Origin: CALOBA01 sp942491465
GTDB lineage: Bacteria > Pseudomonadota > Gammaproteobacteria > Chromatiales > Chromatiaceae
NCBI GenBank assembly: GCA_942491465.1
Contig: CALOBA010000044.1
Location: 19,308-83,307, forward strand
Length of the DNA: 64,000 nucleotides
Reading direction: 5' to 3'
Shown: in pieces, positions 1 through 8,722 of the stretch
Layout of the letters: each line of letters opens with the position of its first letter
Position numbering within the stretch: position 1 is the first letter of the stretch
Notes under the pieces: model-generated
Databases searched by the model: none
Told to the model about the DNA's origin: nothing
Seen by the model: only the letters and a program-made list of their open reading frames with translations
Position numbers and translations under genes: made by a program

Positions 1-521
1 AGCTGTTCTTCGTCATCGCCACGCAAAACCCGGTGGAGCTGCACGGCACCTACCCGTTGCCCGAGGCGCAGATGGATCGGTTCGCCATGCGCTTCGGCCT
101 GGGCTATATCGGTGCCGATGCCGAGGTGGCGCTGCTCGACGATCAGCGCGGCGGTCACCCCCTGGAGCGGCTGGCGCCTTGCGCCGAGACCACCGATATC
201 CTCGCCCTGCGCCGCGCGGCGCAGGCGGTCCGCGTCAGCGAGACCATCCGCCACTACATCGTCGCGCTGGTGGCCGCCACCCGCGACGCCGAGGGCGTCA
301 CCTTGGGCGCCAGCCCCCGCGCATCGCTGATGCTGATGAAGACGGCCCAAGCCCTGGCGCTGTTCGACGGCCTGGACTACCTGCCGCCGGAGCCCATCCG
401 CGAGGTCGCCACGGCGGTCATCGCCCATCGTCTCGGGCTCGATCCCCAGGCGCGCTACGCCGGGCGCAGCGCCGAGGCGGTGGTGCAGGAGTGTATCGAT
501 CAAGTACCGGTGCCACGCTAG
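1..521 (+). CDS. MoxR-type AAA+ ATPase, C-terminal part (5' end outside window)
   Basis: The reading frame is open from the first bases of the window, so the gene starts upstream. The first visible residues, FFVIATQNPVELHGTYPLPE, match the sensor-1 region of MoxR-family AAA+ ATPases, where an Asn-Pro follows a beta strand and is trailed by the conserved GTYPLPEAQ(M/L)DRF segment. The remainder fits the alpha-helical lid, including the SPRAS sensor-2 motif. MoxR ATPases act as chaperones that help activate metallo- or cofactor-containing enzymes, often together with VWA-domain proteins. The Walker A and B motifs lie before the window, so the subfamily and partner cannot be assigned. The stop is TAG at 519-521. 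Confidence 0.85.
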   Translation, partial: LFFVIATQNPVELHGTYPLPEAQMDRFAMRFGLGYIGADAEVALLDDQRGGHPLERLAPCAETTDILALRRAAQAVRVSETIRHYIVALVAATRDAEGVTLGASPRASLMLMKTAQALALFDGLDYLPPEPIREVATAVIAHRLGLDPQARYAGRSAEAVVQECIDQVPVPR

Positions 522-621
522 GCCGGTCCCTGCGGCACCGGGCTTTGCGTTGCCCCGATCCAACCCCTATCTACCTGGCGTCGGCCGCCGATGCCCGGCC
601 CAAGCCATCAGGAAGCCCACG

Positions 622-1497
622 ATGCCCTTCATCGGAGTCCTCCCGGAACGCGCCCACATCTTCAACGCCCAGCCGCGACGCGAGGTCGCGGTCAGCGACG
701 CGGCGGCCTGGCGGCTGAACCCAGACCACCGGCAGGTCTACAACAAGCTTGCCCTGGCGATCAATGCCGGTCTGCTGGCCGCACCTTGCGGGGTCGACCC
801 CCGCGATCTCGGCCTGCGTGGCGACGACCTGGTCTTCGTCAAGCCGATCATCAACCTGGCCGGGATGGCGCTGGAGGCGCGCGCGGTGCGCGCTGACGCG
901 GTGGTCATGGACCCCGGGTGCTTCTGGTGCGAGCACTTGAGCGGCGCCCAGACCAGCACCGACTGCCTGGTGCAGGACGGTGAGCCGGTCTGGATCGCCC
1001 ACACCGAGGCATCGGCGGAGAAGTCCAGCCAGCGCCCCATCTACTGGCGGGTCGGTGCCGCGCTGCCCGAGATCGACACCATCGCCATCGACTGGGTGCG
1101 CGCCAACCTCGCGGGCTATACCGGCATCTGCAACCTGGAGCTGATCGGCGGGCGCCCGATCGAGGCACATCTGCGCGGTTCCAACGGCTTCTTCGACCTC
1201 TATGGTGGCGACTTCGTGCCGGCCTGGGCCGCGCTGATGGACGGCGCCCCCTTCACCCCGCCACCGCCGCCGCCGGGCGGCCTTATCATCTCGGTCTTCG
1301 GTCACGGCAGCGTGACCCCGCACCAGATCGCCGCCGCCGAGGCCGTCGGCGTACAGGTACAGCCCGACCGCAACACCCCGGACCGGGTCGCCATCCTGCG
1401 CTGTCGCGAGCTGGCCGCCGGTATGGCGGTGCGCCGGCAGTTGCTCGGCCAGCCGCCGGGAGCCGCCGGCGACGTCGATCCGCCCCCGCGCCCTTGA
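622..1497 (+). CDS. conserved hypothetical protein, ATP-grasp-like
   Basis: A 291-residue protein read from ATG 622, which has AGGAAG about 7 bases upstream; an in-frame ATG at 550 lacks a site and is less likely. The N-terminal part starts MPFIGVLPERAHIF. The middle has a Cys-containing GCFWCEHLSG segment. Around residues 175-200 the stretch CNLELIGGRPIEAHLR resembles the metal/phosphate-binding strand of ATP-grasp enzymes, where E and N residues hold Mg-ATP. A proline run follows at about residue 215. I do not recognise the specific family, and the ATP-grasp link rests only on this local resemblance. It lies between a MoxR ATPase and a HupK-like gene on the same strand. Confidence 0.6.
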   Translation: MPFIGVLPERAHIFNAQPRREVAVSDAAAWRLNPDHRQVYNKLALAINAGLLAAPCGVDPRDLGLRGDDLVFVKPIINLAGMALEARAVRADAVVMDPGCFWCEHLSGAQTSTDCLVQDGEPVWIAHTEASAEKSSQRPIYWRVGAALPEIDTIAIDWVRANLAGYTGICNLELIGGRPIEAHLRGSNGFFDLYGGDFVPAWAALMDGAPFTPPPPPPGGLIISVFGHGSVTPHQIAAAEAVGVQVQPDRNTPDRVAILRCRELAAGMAVRRQLLGQPPGAAGDVDPPPRP

Positions 1498-1530
1498 GAG
1501 CCTGGATCGATTTAGTGCGCCCGAGCAGAC

Positions 1531-2775
1531 ATGCCTGATCCCGGCGGCGAGCTGGGTATTGCCATCCACCGATCCAGTGGCGAGGTGCGGATCGGATCCA
1601 GCCGCCCGCTGGCGGCAACCCAAGTATTTGTCGGCAAGCCGGTCGACTTGGTGGCCCGACGCCTCCCGCTGCTCTACAGCGTCTGCGCGACGGCTCAAGC
1701 GGTTGCCTGCGTGCAGGCATCGGAGCGGCTCCTGGGCATCTGCCCACCAGCGTCGGTGTCCATACAGCGCGCGCTGCTGATGCTCGCGGAGACGGCCAAG
1801 GAGCACCTGTGGCGACTGCTGCTCGACTGGCCGCGGGCGCTGGCGCCGCTCGCCGCAGCCCCGCCCGCCGACGAGATCGCGTTGGGCACGGCCCTGCGTG
1901 CCTATCTGACGTTGCGTCGTCGGCTCAGCGCCGCTGGCGACCCGCTGCGCCCCGGCGCACGCTCGCCGCTGCCCGCCGTGGACAGCATCGAGCCCCCCAT
2001 CGCCGCACTCATCGAGACCGCGCAGCAGCGGGTCTTCGGCACGCAGGCGTCGGCATGGCTGCGCCAGACCACCGACGCCGACGCCCTGCTGCGATGGGCC
2101 GCCCAGGGCGAGACGGGACCGGCACACCTGGTGCGCGTGATCCGCCGAGATGAACTGGCCGAGCTGGGGCGCAACCCGGTGGCAATGCTCGACCCGAGCG
2201 CCGACGCCGGCCAGTCGGCAACGATCCGAGATGCCCTCGCGGCGACCGACGCGGACGCCTTCGTTGCCCATCCGACGATTCACGGACAACCGCGGGAGAC
2301 GACACCGCTGGCCCGCGAGATGGCACGGCAGGGGGCGGTGGCGGAGCTTGCCGCGCGCCACGGCAACGGCCTGCTGCCGCGGCTGGGGGCCCTGCTGGTG
2401 GAACTGGCCAGGGCACTGGCCGCGCTGCAGACGGCGGCATCCGGCGCCGCCGACAGCCTGAGCCCGACGCGAAGCGCCATCGCAGCAGCGCCCACCGACC
2501 AGGCCGGCGCCGCCATCGGCGTCGCCGACGCCGCCCGCGGCCTGCTCGTGCACCGACTCGCGGGCACGCGCGAGCGTGTCGTCGGCTACCGCATCCTCGC
2601 ACCGACGGAGTGGAACTTTCACCCCAGGGGCGTGGTTGCTCAGGGGCTCGCGGCCATCGCCGGAGACCTGCCGAGTCGGTCTGCTGATGCCCTGCTGCGT
2701 CATCGCGCGGCACTCTATGTGACCGCGGTCGACCCCTGCGTCGCCTATCGGCTGGAGATCGGCGGGGCGGGGTGA
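1531..2775 (+). CDS. hupK: HupK-like hydrogenase assembly protein
   Basis: A 414-residue protein starting at ATG 1531. The C-terminus carries RILAPTEWNFHPRG and then DPCVAY (D401-P402-C403). This is the degenerate form of the NiFe-hydrogenase large-subunit C-terminal motif DPCxxCxxH seen in HupK/HoxV accessory proteins, with Tyr in place of the second nickel-ligand Cys. HupK-type proteins are scaffold-like homologues of the large subunit that assist insertion of the Fe(CN)2CO group or maturation; they are not catalytic. No N-terminal CxxC pair is evident. No hydrogenase structural or hyp genes are in the window on its downstream side, so it is either the end of a hup cluster to the left or an orphan. 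Confidence in the family is good; the exact role is inferred. Confidence 0.75.
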   Translation: MPDPGGELGIAIHRSSGEVRIGSSRPLAATQVFVGKPVDLVARRLPLLYSVCATAQAVACVQASERLLGICPPASVSIQRALLMLAETAKEHLWRLLLDWPRALAPLAAAPPADEIALGTALRAYLTLRRRLSAAGDPLRPGARSPLPAVDSIEPPIAALIETAQQRVFGTQASAWLRQTTDADALLRWAAQGETGPAHLVRVIRRDELAELGRNPVAMLDPSADAGQSATIRDALAATDADAFVAHPTIHGQPRETTPLAREMARQGAVAELAARHGNGLLPRLGALLVELARALAALQTAASGAADSLSPTRSAIAAAPTDQAGAAIGVADAARGLLVHRLAGTRERVVGYRILAPTEWNFHPRGVVAQGLAAIAGDLPSRSADALLRHRAALYVTAVDPCVAYRLEIGGAG

Positions 2776-2848
2776 GCCACGCAAGCCTACCTGCGCCAAG
2801 GGCTCCCTGCCGCGGGTGCAATTGAAGTCGCACCGACGCGGACCGGGC

Positions 2849-5107
2849 TCAGTAGCTGTCGAGGGGATCGATGTCGACCCCCCAACGCAGGTGCCGCGGT
2901 GGCCGCAGCGCGCGCAGCATCGGCAGCCAGACGTCGAGCATCTGCTGCAAGGGTCCGCGGGCCGCGCCTTGCAGGAGCAGCTGGGCGCGGATGCGTTGCG
3001 CACGCCGCTCCATGGGCGCCGGCGCCGGTCCCCAAAACTGCAGGCCGGGCCAGCGTCCGCTCTGCAGCAGCGGCGCGGCGGCGCCCAGGGCCTGGTGCAG
3101 AAAGGCCATTGCCGCCTGCTCCACCGGACTGTCGGCGCGGATGAGGACTTGGTGGCTGTAGGGCGGCAGACCGGCGGCGCGGCGCTCCGCCAGGGCGGCC
3201 TCGGCAAAGGCGCCGTAGCCGTCGCGCAGCAGCCGACCGAGCAGCGGATGACGCGGGTGGCGCGTCTGCAACATCACCGTCCCCGGGCGCTGTGCACGCC
3301 CGGCGCGACCGGCGACCTGGATCAATAACTGGGCCATGCGCTCGGTGGCGCGGAAATCGGCGCCGTACAGCCCCTGGTCCAGGTCGAGGATGCCCACCAG
3401 CGTAACGCCGGGCAGATGATGCCCCTTGGCCAGCATCTGGGTGCCGAGCAACAGCCGATACTCGCCGTCGCGGGCGGCGGCGAGCAGCCGCTCCAGCTCG
3501 CCCTTGCGACGGGTGGTGTCGCGGTCGATGCGCGCCAACGGGATGCCGGGGAAGCGCTGGCGCAGCGTATCCTCCACCCGCTCGGTGCCCTGCCCCAGGG
3601 GGCGCAGGTCCGGTCCTTCACAATACGGGCACTGCACCGGCTGCCGACGCTCCTCGCCGCAATGGTGACAGATCAGCCGCGCACGTCCCCGATGCAGCGT
3701 CATGCGCGCGTCGCAGTTGACGCATTCACTGATCCAACCGCAATCGTGACAGGTGAGCACCGGCGAGAAGCCGCGCCGGTTCAGGAACAGCAGCACCTGA
3801 TTGCCGGCCTCGATCTCACCGCGCATGCGCTCGAGCAGGGCATGGCTGAGGCCGGTTTCCAGGGGCTGGGCGCGGATGTCGGCGACCAGGATGCGCGGTG
3901 CTCGGGCCGCACCGGCTCGCGCATGCAGATGCAAGTGATGGTAGCGGCCTTGACGGGCATTGTGCAGCGTCTCCAGCGACGGCGTCGCCGAGCCGAGCAG
4001 GATGGGGCAGTCGGCGAGCTGGGCGCGGCGCACCGCCAGGTCCCTGGCCGAGTAGCGGCAGCCGTCCTGCTGCTTCAGCGACAGGTCGTGCTCCTCGTCG
4101 ACGATGACCAGCCCGAGGTCGGGCAGCGGCGTGAGCACCGCCGAGCGGGTGCCGAGCAGCAGCCGCGCGCGACCGCCGGCCACGTCGCGCCAGGCCTGCT
4201 CGCGCTCCACATCCCCGAGGCCGGAGTGCAGCAGCGCCAACGGCGCGGCGATGCGCCGGGCAATGCGCCGATAGAGCTGCGGCGTCAGGCCGATCTCGGG
4301 CACCAGCACCAGCACTTGACGGCCGCGCGCCAACGCCTGATCGATCAACCGCAGGTAGACCTCGGTCTTGCCGCTGCCGGTGACCCCGTCGAGCAGGAAG
4401 CAGCCGAATCCGTCGCCGGCGTCCGTGACCGCGTCGACGGCCGCGCGCTGCTCGGCGTTCAGGCTGGGTCCGGCCATCACCGTGCGCGCCTCGAGATCGG
4501 CCGCGTCGGTTGCATCCGCTGCCAGACGACAGCGCTCGATCAGGCCCTTGCCGACCAATGCCCTGAGTGCCGCGGACGGATCCGGACCTTGCGCGCGCAG
4601 CGCCTCATCGGCAAGCGGATGACCGGCAGCCCTAAGCTGCGCCAACAAGACGCGCTGCCGCTTGGCCCGCCCCAGGCCCTCCGGTGCGGTCGCAAGACCC
4701 GCCGCGGTCAGGCACCAGCCGAGGCGGCTCGGCTGCGCGAGGGGCTGCGCCCGGCGCAGGCGCCCCGGAAGGGCGCCGAACAAGGCCTCCCCCGGCGGGC
4801 AACGGTAATAGCGGGCAGCCCAGAGCAGCAGCTCCAGGTGCGCCGGGCTGAACAGGGGCGCCGGATCGAGTATCGCCTCCAACGCCCGCAACGACTCCCG
4901 CGGCAGCTCCGAGCACTGATCGACCGCCACGATCATACCGATGCGCCGACCACGACCGAACGGCGCCAGCGCACGCATACCCGGTCGCGGGGCCGCGGCC
5001 GAGGGCGGGCTCGGCGGCAGGTAGTCGAACAGCCCCGGCAACGGCGCCGCGATTGCCAAACGCAGACAGCCGCAGCAAGGATCGGGCGCGAGCGGCGTCT
5101 CGGCCAT
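2849..5107 (-). CDS. priA: primosomal protein N' (replication restart helicase PriA)
   Basis: A 752-residue protein on the minus strand. PriA reloads the replisome at stalled forks and is a 3'-5' superfamily-2 helicase. Visible landmarks are Walker A GVTGSGKTE at about residue 241, the DEEH box at about residue 337, and eight Cys in four CxxC pairs (about residues 453-496) that bind two zincs inside the helicase core. The 3'BD-like N-terminal domain (FDYLPP) and the C-terminal domain are both present, and the length is normal for the family (about 730-750). The start chosen is ATG at 5107 (MAETPL); a start further upstream at 5179 would add 24 residues not typical of PriA. A DnaA-box-like sequence lies just upstream at 5210-5218. 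Confidence 0.96.
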   Translation of the reverse strand: MAETPLAPDPCCGCLRLAIAAPLPGLFDYLPPSPPSAAAPRPGMRALAPFGRGRRIGMIVAVDQCSELPRESLRALEAILDPAPLFSPAHLELLLWAARYYRCPPGEALFGALPGRLRRAQPLAQPSRLGWCLTAAGLATAPEGLGRAKRQRVLLAQLRAAGHPLADEALRAQGPDPSAALRALVGKGLIERCRLAADATDAADLEARTVMAGPSLNAEQRAAVDAVTDAGDGFGCFLLDGVTGSGKTEVYLRLIDQALARGRQVLVLVPEIGLTPQLYRRIARRIAAPLALLHSGLGDVEREQAWRDVAGGRARLLLGTRSAVLTPLPDLGLVIVDEEHDLSLKQQDGCRYSARDLAVRRAQLADCPILLGSATPSLETLHNARQGRYHHLHLHARAGAARAPRILVADIRAQPLETGLSHALLERMRGEIEAGNQVLLFLNRRGFSPVLTCHDCGWISECVNCDARMTLHRGRARLICHHCGEERRQPVQCPYCEGPDLRPLGQGTERVEDTLRQRFPGIPLARIDRDTTRRKGELERLLAAARDGEYRLLLGTQMLAKGHHLPGVTLVGILDLDQGLYGADFRATERMAQLLIQVAGRAGRAQRPGTVMLQTRHPRHPLLGRLLRDGYGAFAEAALAERRAAGLPPYSHQVLIRADSPVEQAAMAFLHQALGAAAPLLQSGRWPGLQFWGPAPAPMERRAQRIRAQLLLQGAARGPLQQMLDVWLPMLRALRPPRHLRWGVDIDPLDSY

Positions 5108-5475
5108 CGCTGACAACCTAGCCCGTCGGCCCGCGGGGACGCAGGGCGCAGCCTCCTGCAAGCCCCTGACGACTGGCATCCCGGGCAGCGGGCCTGCGCT
5201 CGCGAAGGCTGTGGATAAGTCCGGGGAAAACCCCTGAGCAGGGTCCGAGCGGGGGCAGGTTCATGGCATCCTCATGCGTTCGTTCAGGTGTTGAAAAACG
5301 GGCATAACACCATATGACTCAGTTAGTTGTATCGCCGCAAACGCGCCGTAGGGGCACTTCGGGGGGACATCGTCACCAGGGGGGCCGAGCGGTCGGGATC
5401 CTGTTGAAAACAACGTCTTGCCGAGGCCGCCCAGGCTCGGCTGGCGACCGTATTGCAACCGAATAGCAAGGGTGT
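5108..5475. other. intergenic region between priA and the HNH gene
   Basis: This stretch separates two divergent genes and contains no convincing coding sequence. It contains a TGTGGATAA (5210-5218), which is the exact reverse complement of the consensus DnaA box TTATCCACA. The second half is more AT-rich, with a TATGACT/TATTGC context that could hold divergent promoters, but I see no clear -35/-10 pair. Confidence 0.5.
5210..5218 (-). promoter_or_regulatory. DnaA-box-like 9-mer upstream of priA
   Basis: TGTGGATAA on the plus strand reads TTATCCACA on the minus strand, a perfect match to the high-affinity DnaA box. It lies about 100 bases upstream of the priA start, in the priA promoter region. 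A single box is not an origin; regulation of priA by DnaA is only a possibility. Confidence 0.4.
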
Positions 5476-6117
5476 ATGATGCCGTTCAATCACCAGGACC
5501 GGAGCAGCCCGGGTCACGACATGTTGTTACTGAGCCAGCAGGTGTTACGTACCGACTTGGCGGGTATGCCGCTGGAGTGGGTCGATTATAAGGCGGCCGC
5601 GAGACTCTACTATCTCGGCTTGGTCGCCTATTGCTGCGGCAATCCGATCATGGAGCTGCGCGGTGGCGTCAACGCCCGCACCCAATCGCGCAGTGTGATC
5701 GAGATCCATTCGATCATCGCCACCCACGGCGCCCACCACGCGGTCAACAAGCTGCGCGACGACTACGCCCCGCCGCTGTCGAACCGGACCTTGTTTCAGC
5801 GCGATGATCACATCTGCATGTACTGCGGTGGCCGCTTCTCCGCCCGCAACCTCTCCCGCGACCACGTCCGTCCGGTGAGTCTGGGCGGCAGCGACCACTG
5901 GAACAACGTCATCACCGCCTGCGTGCGCTGCAACAATTACAAGGCCGGGCGCACCCCGGAGGCGGCGGGGATGGAGCTGCTGGCGGTGCCGTTCACACCG
6001 ACCCACGCCGAGTACATCTATCTGATGGGCCGCAATGTGCTCGCGGACCAGATGGCGTTCCTGCGCGCCCACTTTCCACGCACCAGTCCGTTGCTGCGCC
6101 GCATGCTTGCGGCCTGA
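5476..6117 (+). CDS. HNH endonuclease family protein
   Basis: A 213-residue protein with a compact HNH (beta-beta-alpha metal) nuclease fold in the middle. It has a CMYCGG zinc half-site, a DHV catalytic segment, GG-x-N-N-V, and a CVRCNNYKAGRTP second zinc half-site at about residues 113-160. The stand-alone proteins of this type in proteobacteria resemble the 5-methylcytosine-specific McrA-like/HNH group, but their natural substrate is generally unknown. The start at 5476 has AAGGGTGT just upstream. The start could instead be ATG 5521 (MLLLSQQVL), where the conserved sequence appears to begin. No restriction or phage partner genes are adjacent. Confidence 0.85.
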   Translation: MMPFNHQDRSSPGHDMLLLSQQVLRTDLAGMPLEWVDYKAAARLYYLGLVAYCCGNPIMELRGGVNARTQSRSVIEIHSIIATHGAHHAVNKLRDDYAPPLSNRTLFQRDDHICMYCGGRFSARNLSRDHVRPVSLGGSDHWNNVITACVRCNNYKAGRTPEAAGMELLAVPFTPTHAEYIYLMGRNVLADQMAFLRAHFPRTSPLLRRMLAA

Positions 6118-6233
6118 GCACCCGCGCCGCGCGTCTAAGCGGCTGCTGTGATCGCGTCGCCAAACGTCCTCGCGTTGGCGCCCTTGCCGCAACGCCGATA
6201 CAGGCACGGACGAGACCATCCTCCGAGAGAGCA

Positions 6234-7118
6234 ATGAAGAACGATTGGCAGCGTATTGCGGCACAGATCGAGACCGTGACCGGGGAGCCGTTCCGCCCCG
6301 CCCCGCCCCGCGATGTGGGCGGCGGCTGCATCAGCTCGGCGATCGTGCTCGATGACGGCAAGCGCGCCCTGTTCGTCAAGCTGAACCAGGTCGAGCTGCT
6401 GGACATGTTCGAGGCCGAGGCGGCGGGCCTGGCGGAGATCGCCGCCACGGCGAGCATCCGGGTACCGCAGCCGATCTGCACCGGCACCACCGGGGCCCTG
6501 GCCTACATCGCGATGGAGCGCCTATCGCTGAGCGGTGGCGGCAAGCACGGGGCCGCTACTGCGGGCGAGCAACTGGCGGCCATGCACCGGGCCACGCGCG
6601 ATCGCTTCGGCTGGGTGCGCGACAACACCATCGGTTCGACGCCGCAGCCGAATCGCGAGAGCGACGACTGGATCGGATTCTGGGGCGAGCAACGGCTGGG
6701 CTTCCAGCTTGATCTCGCGGCGCGTCAAGGCTACGCCGGGCGCCTACAGCAGCGCGGCGAGCGGCTGCTGGAGCGGTTCGCGGCCCTCATCGACCACGCC
6801 CCATCGCCGTCGTTGCTGCACGGCGATCTGTGGGGCGGCAACATCGGCTACACCGATGCCGATCAGCCCGTGATCTTCGACCCGGCCGTCTACTACGGCG
6901 ACCGCGAGGCCGACCTGGCCATGACGGAGCTGTTCGGCGGGTTCGGGGCGGACTTCTATGCGGCCTACAACGCCGCCTGGCCCTTGGACAGCGGCTACGG
7001 GGTGCGCAAGACGCTCTACAATCTCTACCACATCCTCAACCATCTCAACCTCTTCGGTAGCGGCTATCGCTCCCAGGCCGAGCGCATGATCGATCGGCTG
7101 CTGGCCGATCTCGGCTAG
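6234..7118 (+). CDS. fructosamine kinase family protein
   Basis: A 294-residue cytoplasmic kinase of the aminoglycoside phosphotransferase-like fold. Bacterial fructosamine-3-kinase homologues phosphorylate ribulosamine or erythrulosamine adducts on protein amines as part of deglycation. The sequence shows GGGCISSA (nucleotide loop), LFVKLN (ATP-anchoring Lys), the catalytic loop HGDLWGGN at 196-203, and the DPAVYYGDREADLAM metal-binding segment after residue 210. Length and order match the family. GAGAGAGCA precedes ATG 6234. It stands alone, with sixA following in the same direction. Confidence 0.93.
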   Translation: MKNDWQRIAAQIETVTGEPFRPAPPRDVGGGCISSAIVLDDGKRALFVKLNQVELLDMFEAEAAGLAEIAATASIRVPQPICTGTTGALAYIAMERLSLSGGGKHGAATAGEQLAAMHRATRDRFGWVRDNTIGSTPQPNRESDDWIGFWGEQRLGFQLDLAARQGYAGRLQQRGERLLERFAALIDHAPSPSLLHGDLWGGNIGYTDADQPVIFDPAVYYGDREADLAMTELFGGFGADFYAAYNAAWPLDSGYGVRKTLYNLYHILNHLNLFGSGYRSQAERMIDRLLADLG

Positions 7119-7253
7119 GCCCCTAAGCCGCGAAGGTTGGCGCCGGCGCGATGATTGGCATTCCGCTCTTGTTACCGATATGTTAAAACGCGGGCCAAAT
7201 CGTTTTTTAACCGACTGATGCGCCGCGTGATCAACCCCGACCCGTTTTCCCGT

Positions 7254-7766
7254 ATGCGCCGCGAGCTGCTGATCCTACGCCACGCCAAATCCGACTGGAA
7301 AAGCGACGCGGCCACGGACTTTGAGCGCCCCCTGGCCAAGCGCGGCAAGAAGGATGCGCCGCGCATCGGTGCCTGGCTCTACCGCGAGGGGCTGACACCC
7401 GACGCCGTCGTCAGCTCGCCGGCGGAGCGCGCCCGCGAGACCACGCTGAAGGTCTGCAAGGGCCTGGATTTCAAGAAGAAGGCGATTGCTTGGGACGATG
7501 CCGTCTACGCTGCCGAACTCGCGGACCTGCTCGCGGTGCTCGCCCGCTGCCCGGCCGATGCCGGCACCGTGCTGCTGATCGGCCACAACCCCGGCCTCGA
7601 GGAGCTGGTCAGACACCTCACCGGCGGCGACCACGACGAGCCGGACGACGGCAAGCTGCTGCCCACGGGCGCCATCGCGCGGCTTGAGATGCCCGATGAC
7701 TGGCACAGACTCGACGCCGGCTGCGCCGTGCTGCTGTCGATCACACGCCCGAAGCAGCTCAAGTAG
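7254..7766 (+). CDS. sixA: phosphohistidine phosphatase SixA
   Basis: A 170-residue member of the histidine phosphatase (phosphoglycerate mutase-like) superfamily. The catalytic motif is LRHAKSDW at residues 8-15 (R9, H10) and the second catalytic His is in LIGHNPGLEEL. SixA removes phosphate from phosphohistidine in signalling and PTS-type proteins. Start ATG 7254 gives the canonical N-terminus MRRELLILRHAKSDW; ATG 7218 is also in frame and would add 12 residues. Neither has a clear ribosome binding site. Confidence 0.9.
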   Translation: MRRELLILRHAKSDWKSDAATDFERPLAKRGKKDAPRIGAWLYREGLTPDAVVSSPAERARETTLKVCKGLDFKKKAIAWDDAVYAAELADLLAVLARCPADAGTVLLIGHNPGLEELVRHLTGGDHDEPDDGKLLPTGAIARLEMPDDWHRLDAGCAVLLSITRPKQLK

Positions 7767-7944
7767 CGTCGACGACGGCATCCGCGCTTGCATTGTCCGC
7801 GGGAACGTTGCAAGGTCGCCCCGCCCGCCGGACCGATCTCCTCCCTGACCGGCCCCCGGCTCGGCCTAATCCTCCGGATCTGCGAGGCGGCGCCATCCCG
7901 GTGTCGTCTCGCTATTCTCTACACGACTGCTTTCAGGTGATGTT

Positions 7945-8679
7945 ATGAAAGGTTTTCTTCGCTGGGTCGGTATCGCGGCCCTGGTGCTGCTGCTCGCCGG
8001 TTGCATCAAGCTCGATCAAACGCTGACGCTGAACGAGGACGGCTCAGGGACCCTCGACCTGCGCTACGGCATGGCGGAACAGACGATTGCGCAATTGGAG
8101 GCCATGGAGAAGATGTCGCAGCAGGGCGAGACCGCCGACATCGAGGTCGAAGAGGGCAGCCCGTTCGACTTCGACGAGGCCGAGATCCGCGAGAATTTCG
8201 AGCAGGACAAGCCGGAGGGTGTGGAGCTGGTATCGGTGGCCTCCGAGGTTGTCGACGGCTGGAAGTACATGCAGATGCGCCTGAGCTTCAAGGATCTGGA
8301 GGCGCTGAAGCGCACCGAGTTCTTCGAGGACAGCGACCTTTCCATCCGCCGCGACGACGACAACAACTACGTCCTGCTGCAGAAGACCGGCGCCGACGAG
8401 GCCGGCATCGGCGATGCCCCGGACGGCGACGGCGACGACCCCATGGCGGCGGCCATGATGGAACAGATGGCCGCGATGTTTGCCGGGCTGCGCATTGCCA
8501 ACAGCGTGGTCGTGCCGAGCAAGATCCTGGAGTCGAACGCCACGTCGGTCGACGGCAACAAGGCGACGTGGGTGTTCGACATCGACGAGGACCCGAGCAT
8601 CCTGTCCAAGCTCAACAGCATGGACCTGCGGATGGTATTCGCGGGTGAGGGCGTCGACCTACCGGAGGTGTATCGCTGA
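7945..8679 (+). CDS. predicted lipoprotein, unknown function
   Basis: A 244-residue protein with a lipoprotein signal peptide: charged MKGFLR, a hydrophobic run, and the lipobox LLAG-C with the modified Cys at residue 20. The mature part is acidic and rich in Asp/Glu, with the beta-hairpin-like pattern LDQTLTLNEDGSGTLDLRY right after the Cys, similar to the N-terminal region of LppM-type lipoproteins. A Met-rich patch (MAAAMMEQMAAMF) lies near residue 170. Asp at +2 is absent (Ile), so outer-membrane sorting is expected. AGGTGAT lies just upstream of ATG 7945. Function is unknown; the gene stands alone. Confidence 0.8.
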   Translation: MKGFLRWVGIAALVLLLAGCIKLDQTLTLNEDGSGTLDLRYGMAEQTIAQLEAMEKMSQQGETADIEVEEGSPFDFDEAEIRENFEQDKPEGVELVSVASEVVDGWKYMQMRLSFKDLEALKRTEFFEDSDLSIRRDDDNNYVLLQKTGADEAGIGDAPDGDGDDPMAAAMMEQMAAMFAGLRIANSVVVPSKILESNATSVDGNKATWVFDIDEDPSILSKLNSMDLRMVFAGEGVDLPEVYR

Positions 8680-8722
8680 CGGGTCGCGCCGATCCCGTCG
8701 AGCGCGACAACGGATCTGCCGC

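Noticed and set aside
571..3207. Very long open frame on the minus strand (878 codons)
   Set aside because: It is an antisense shadow of the ATP-grasp-like and hupK genes, with Arg/Gly-rich composition and no motif; long empty frames are common in GC-rich DNA.
3416..5113. Plus-strand open frame of 565 codons
   Set aside because: Antisense shadow of priA, with Gln/Arg-rich low-complexity composition and no family motif.
5210..5218. Replication origin near priA
   Set aside because: Only one DnaA box and no AT-rich unwinding region or dnaA/dnaN/gid genes nearby.
5476..6117. HNH gene as part of a restriction or defence island
   Set aside because: No methylase, helicase or other defence gene is adjacent; neighbours are ordinary chromosomal genes.
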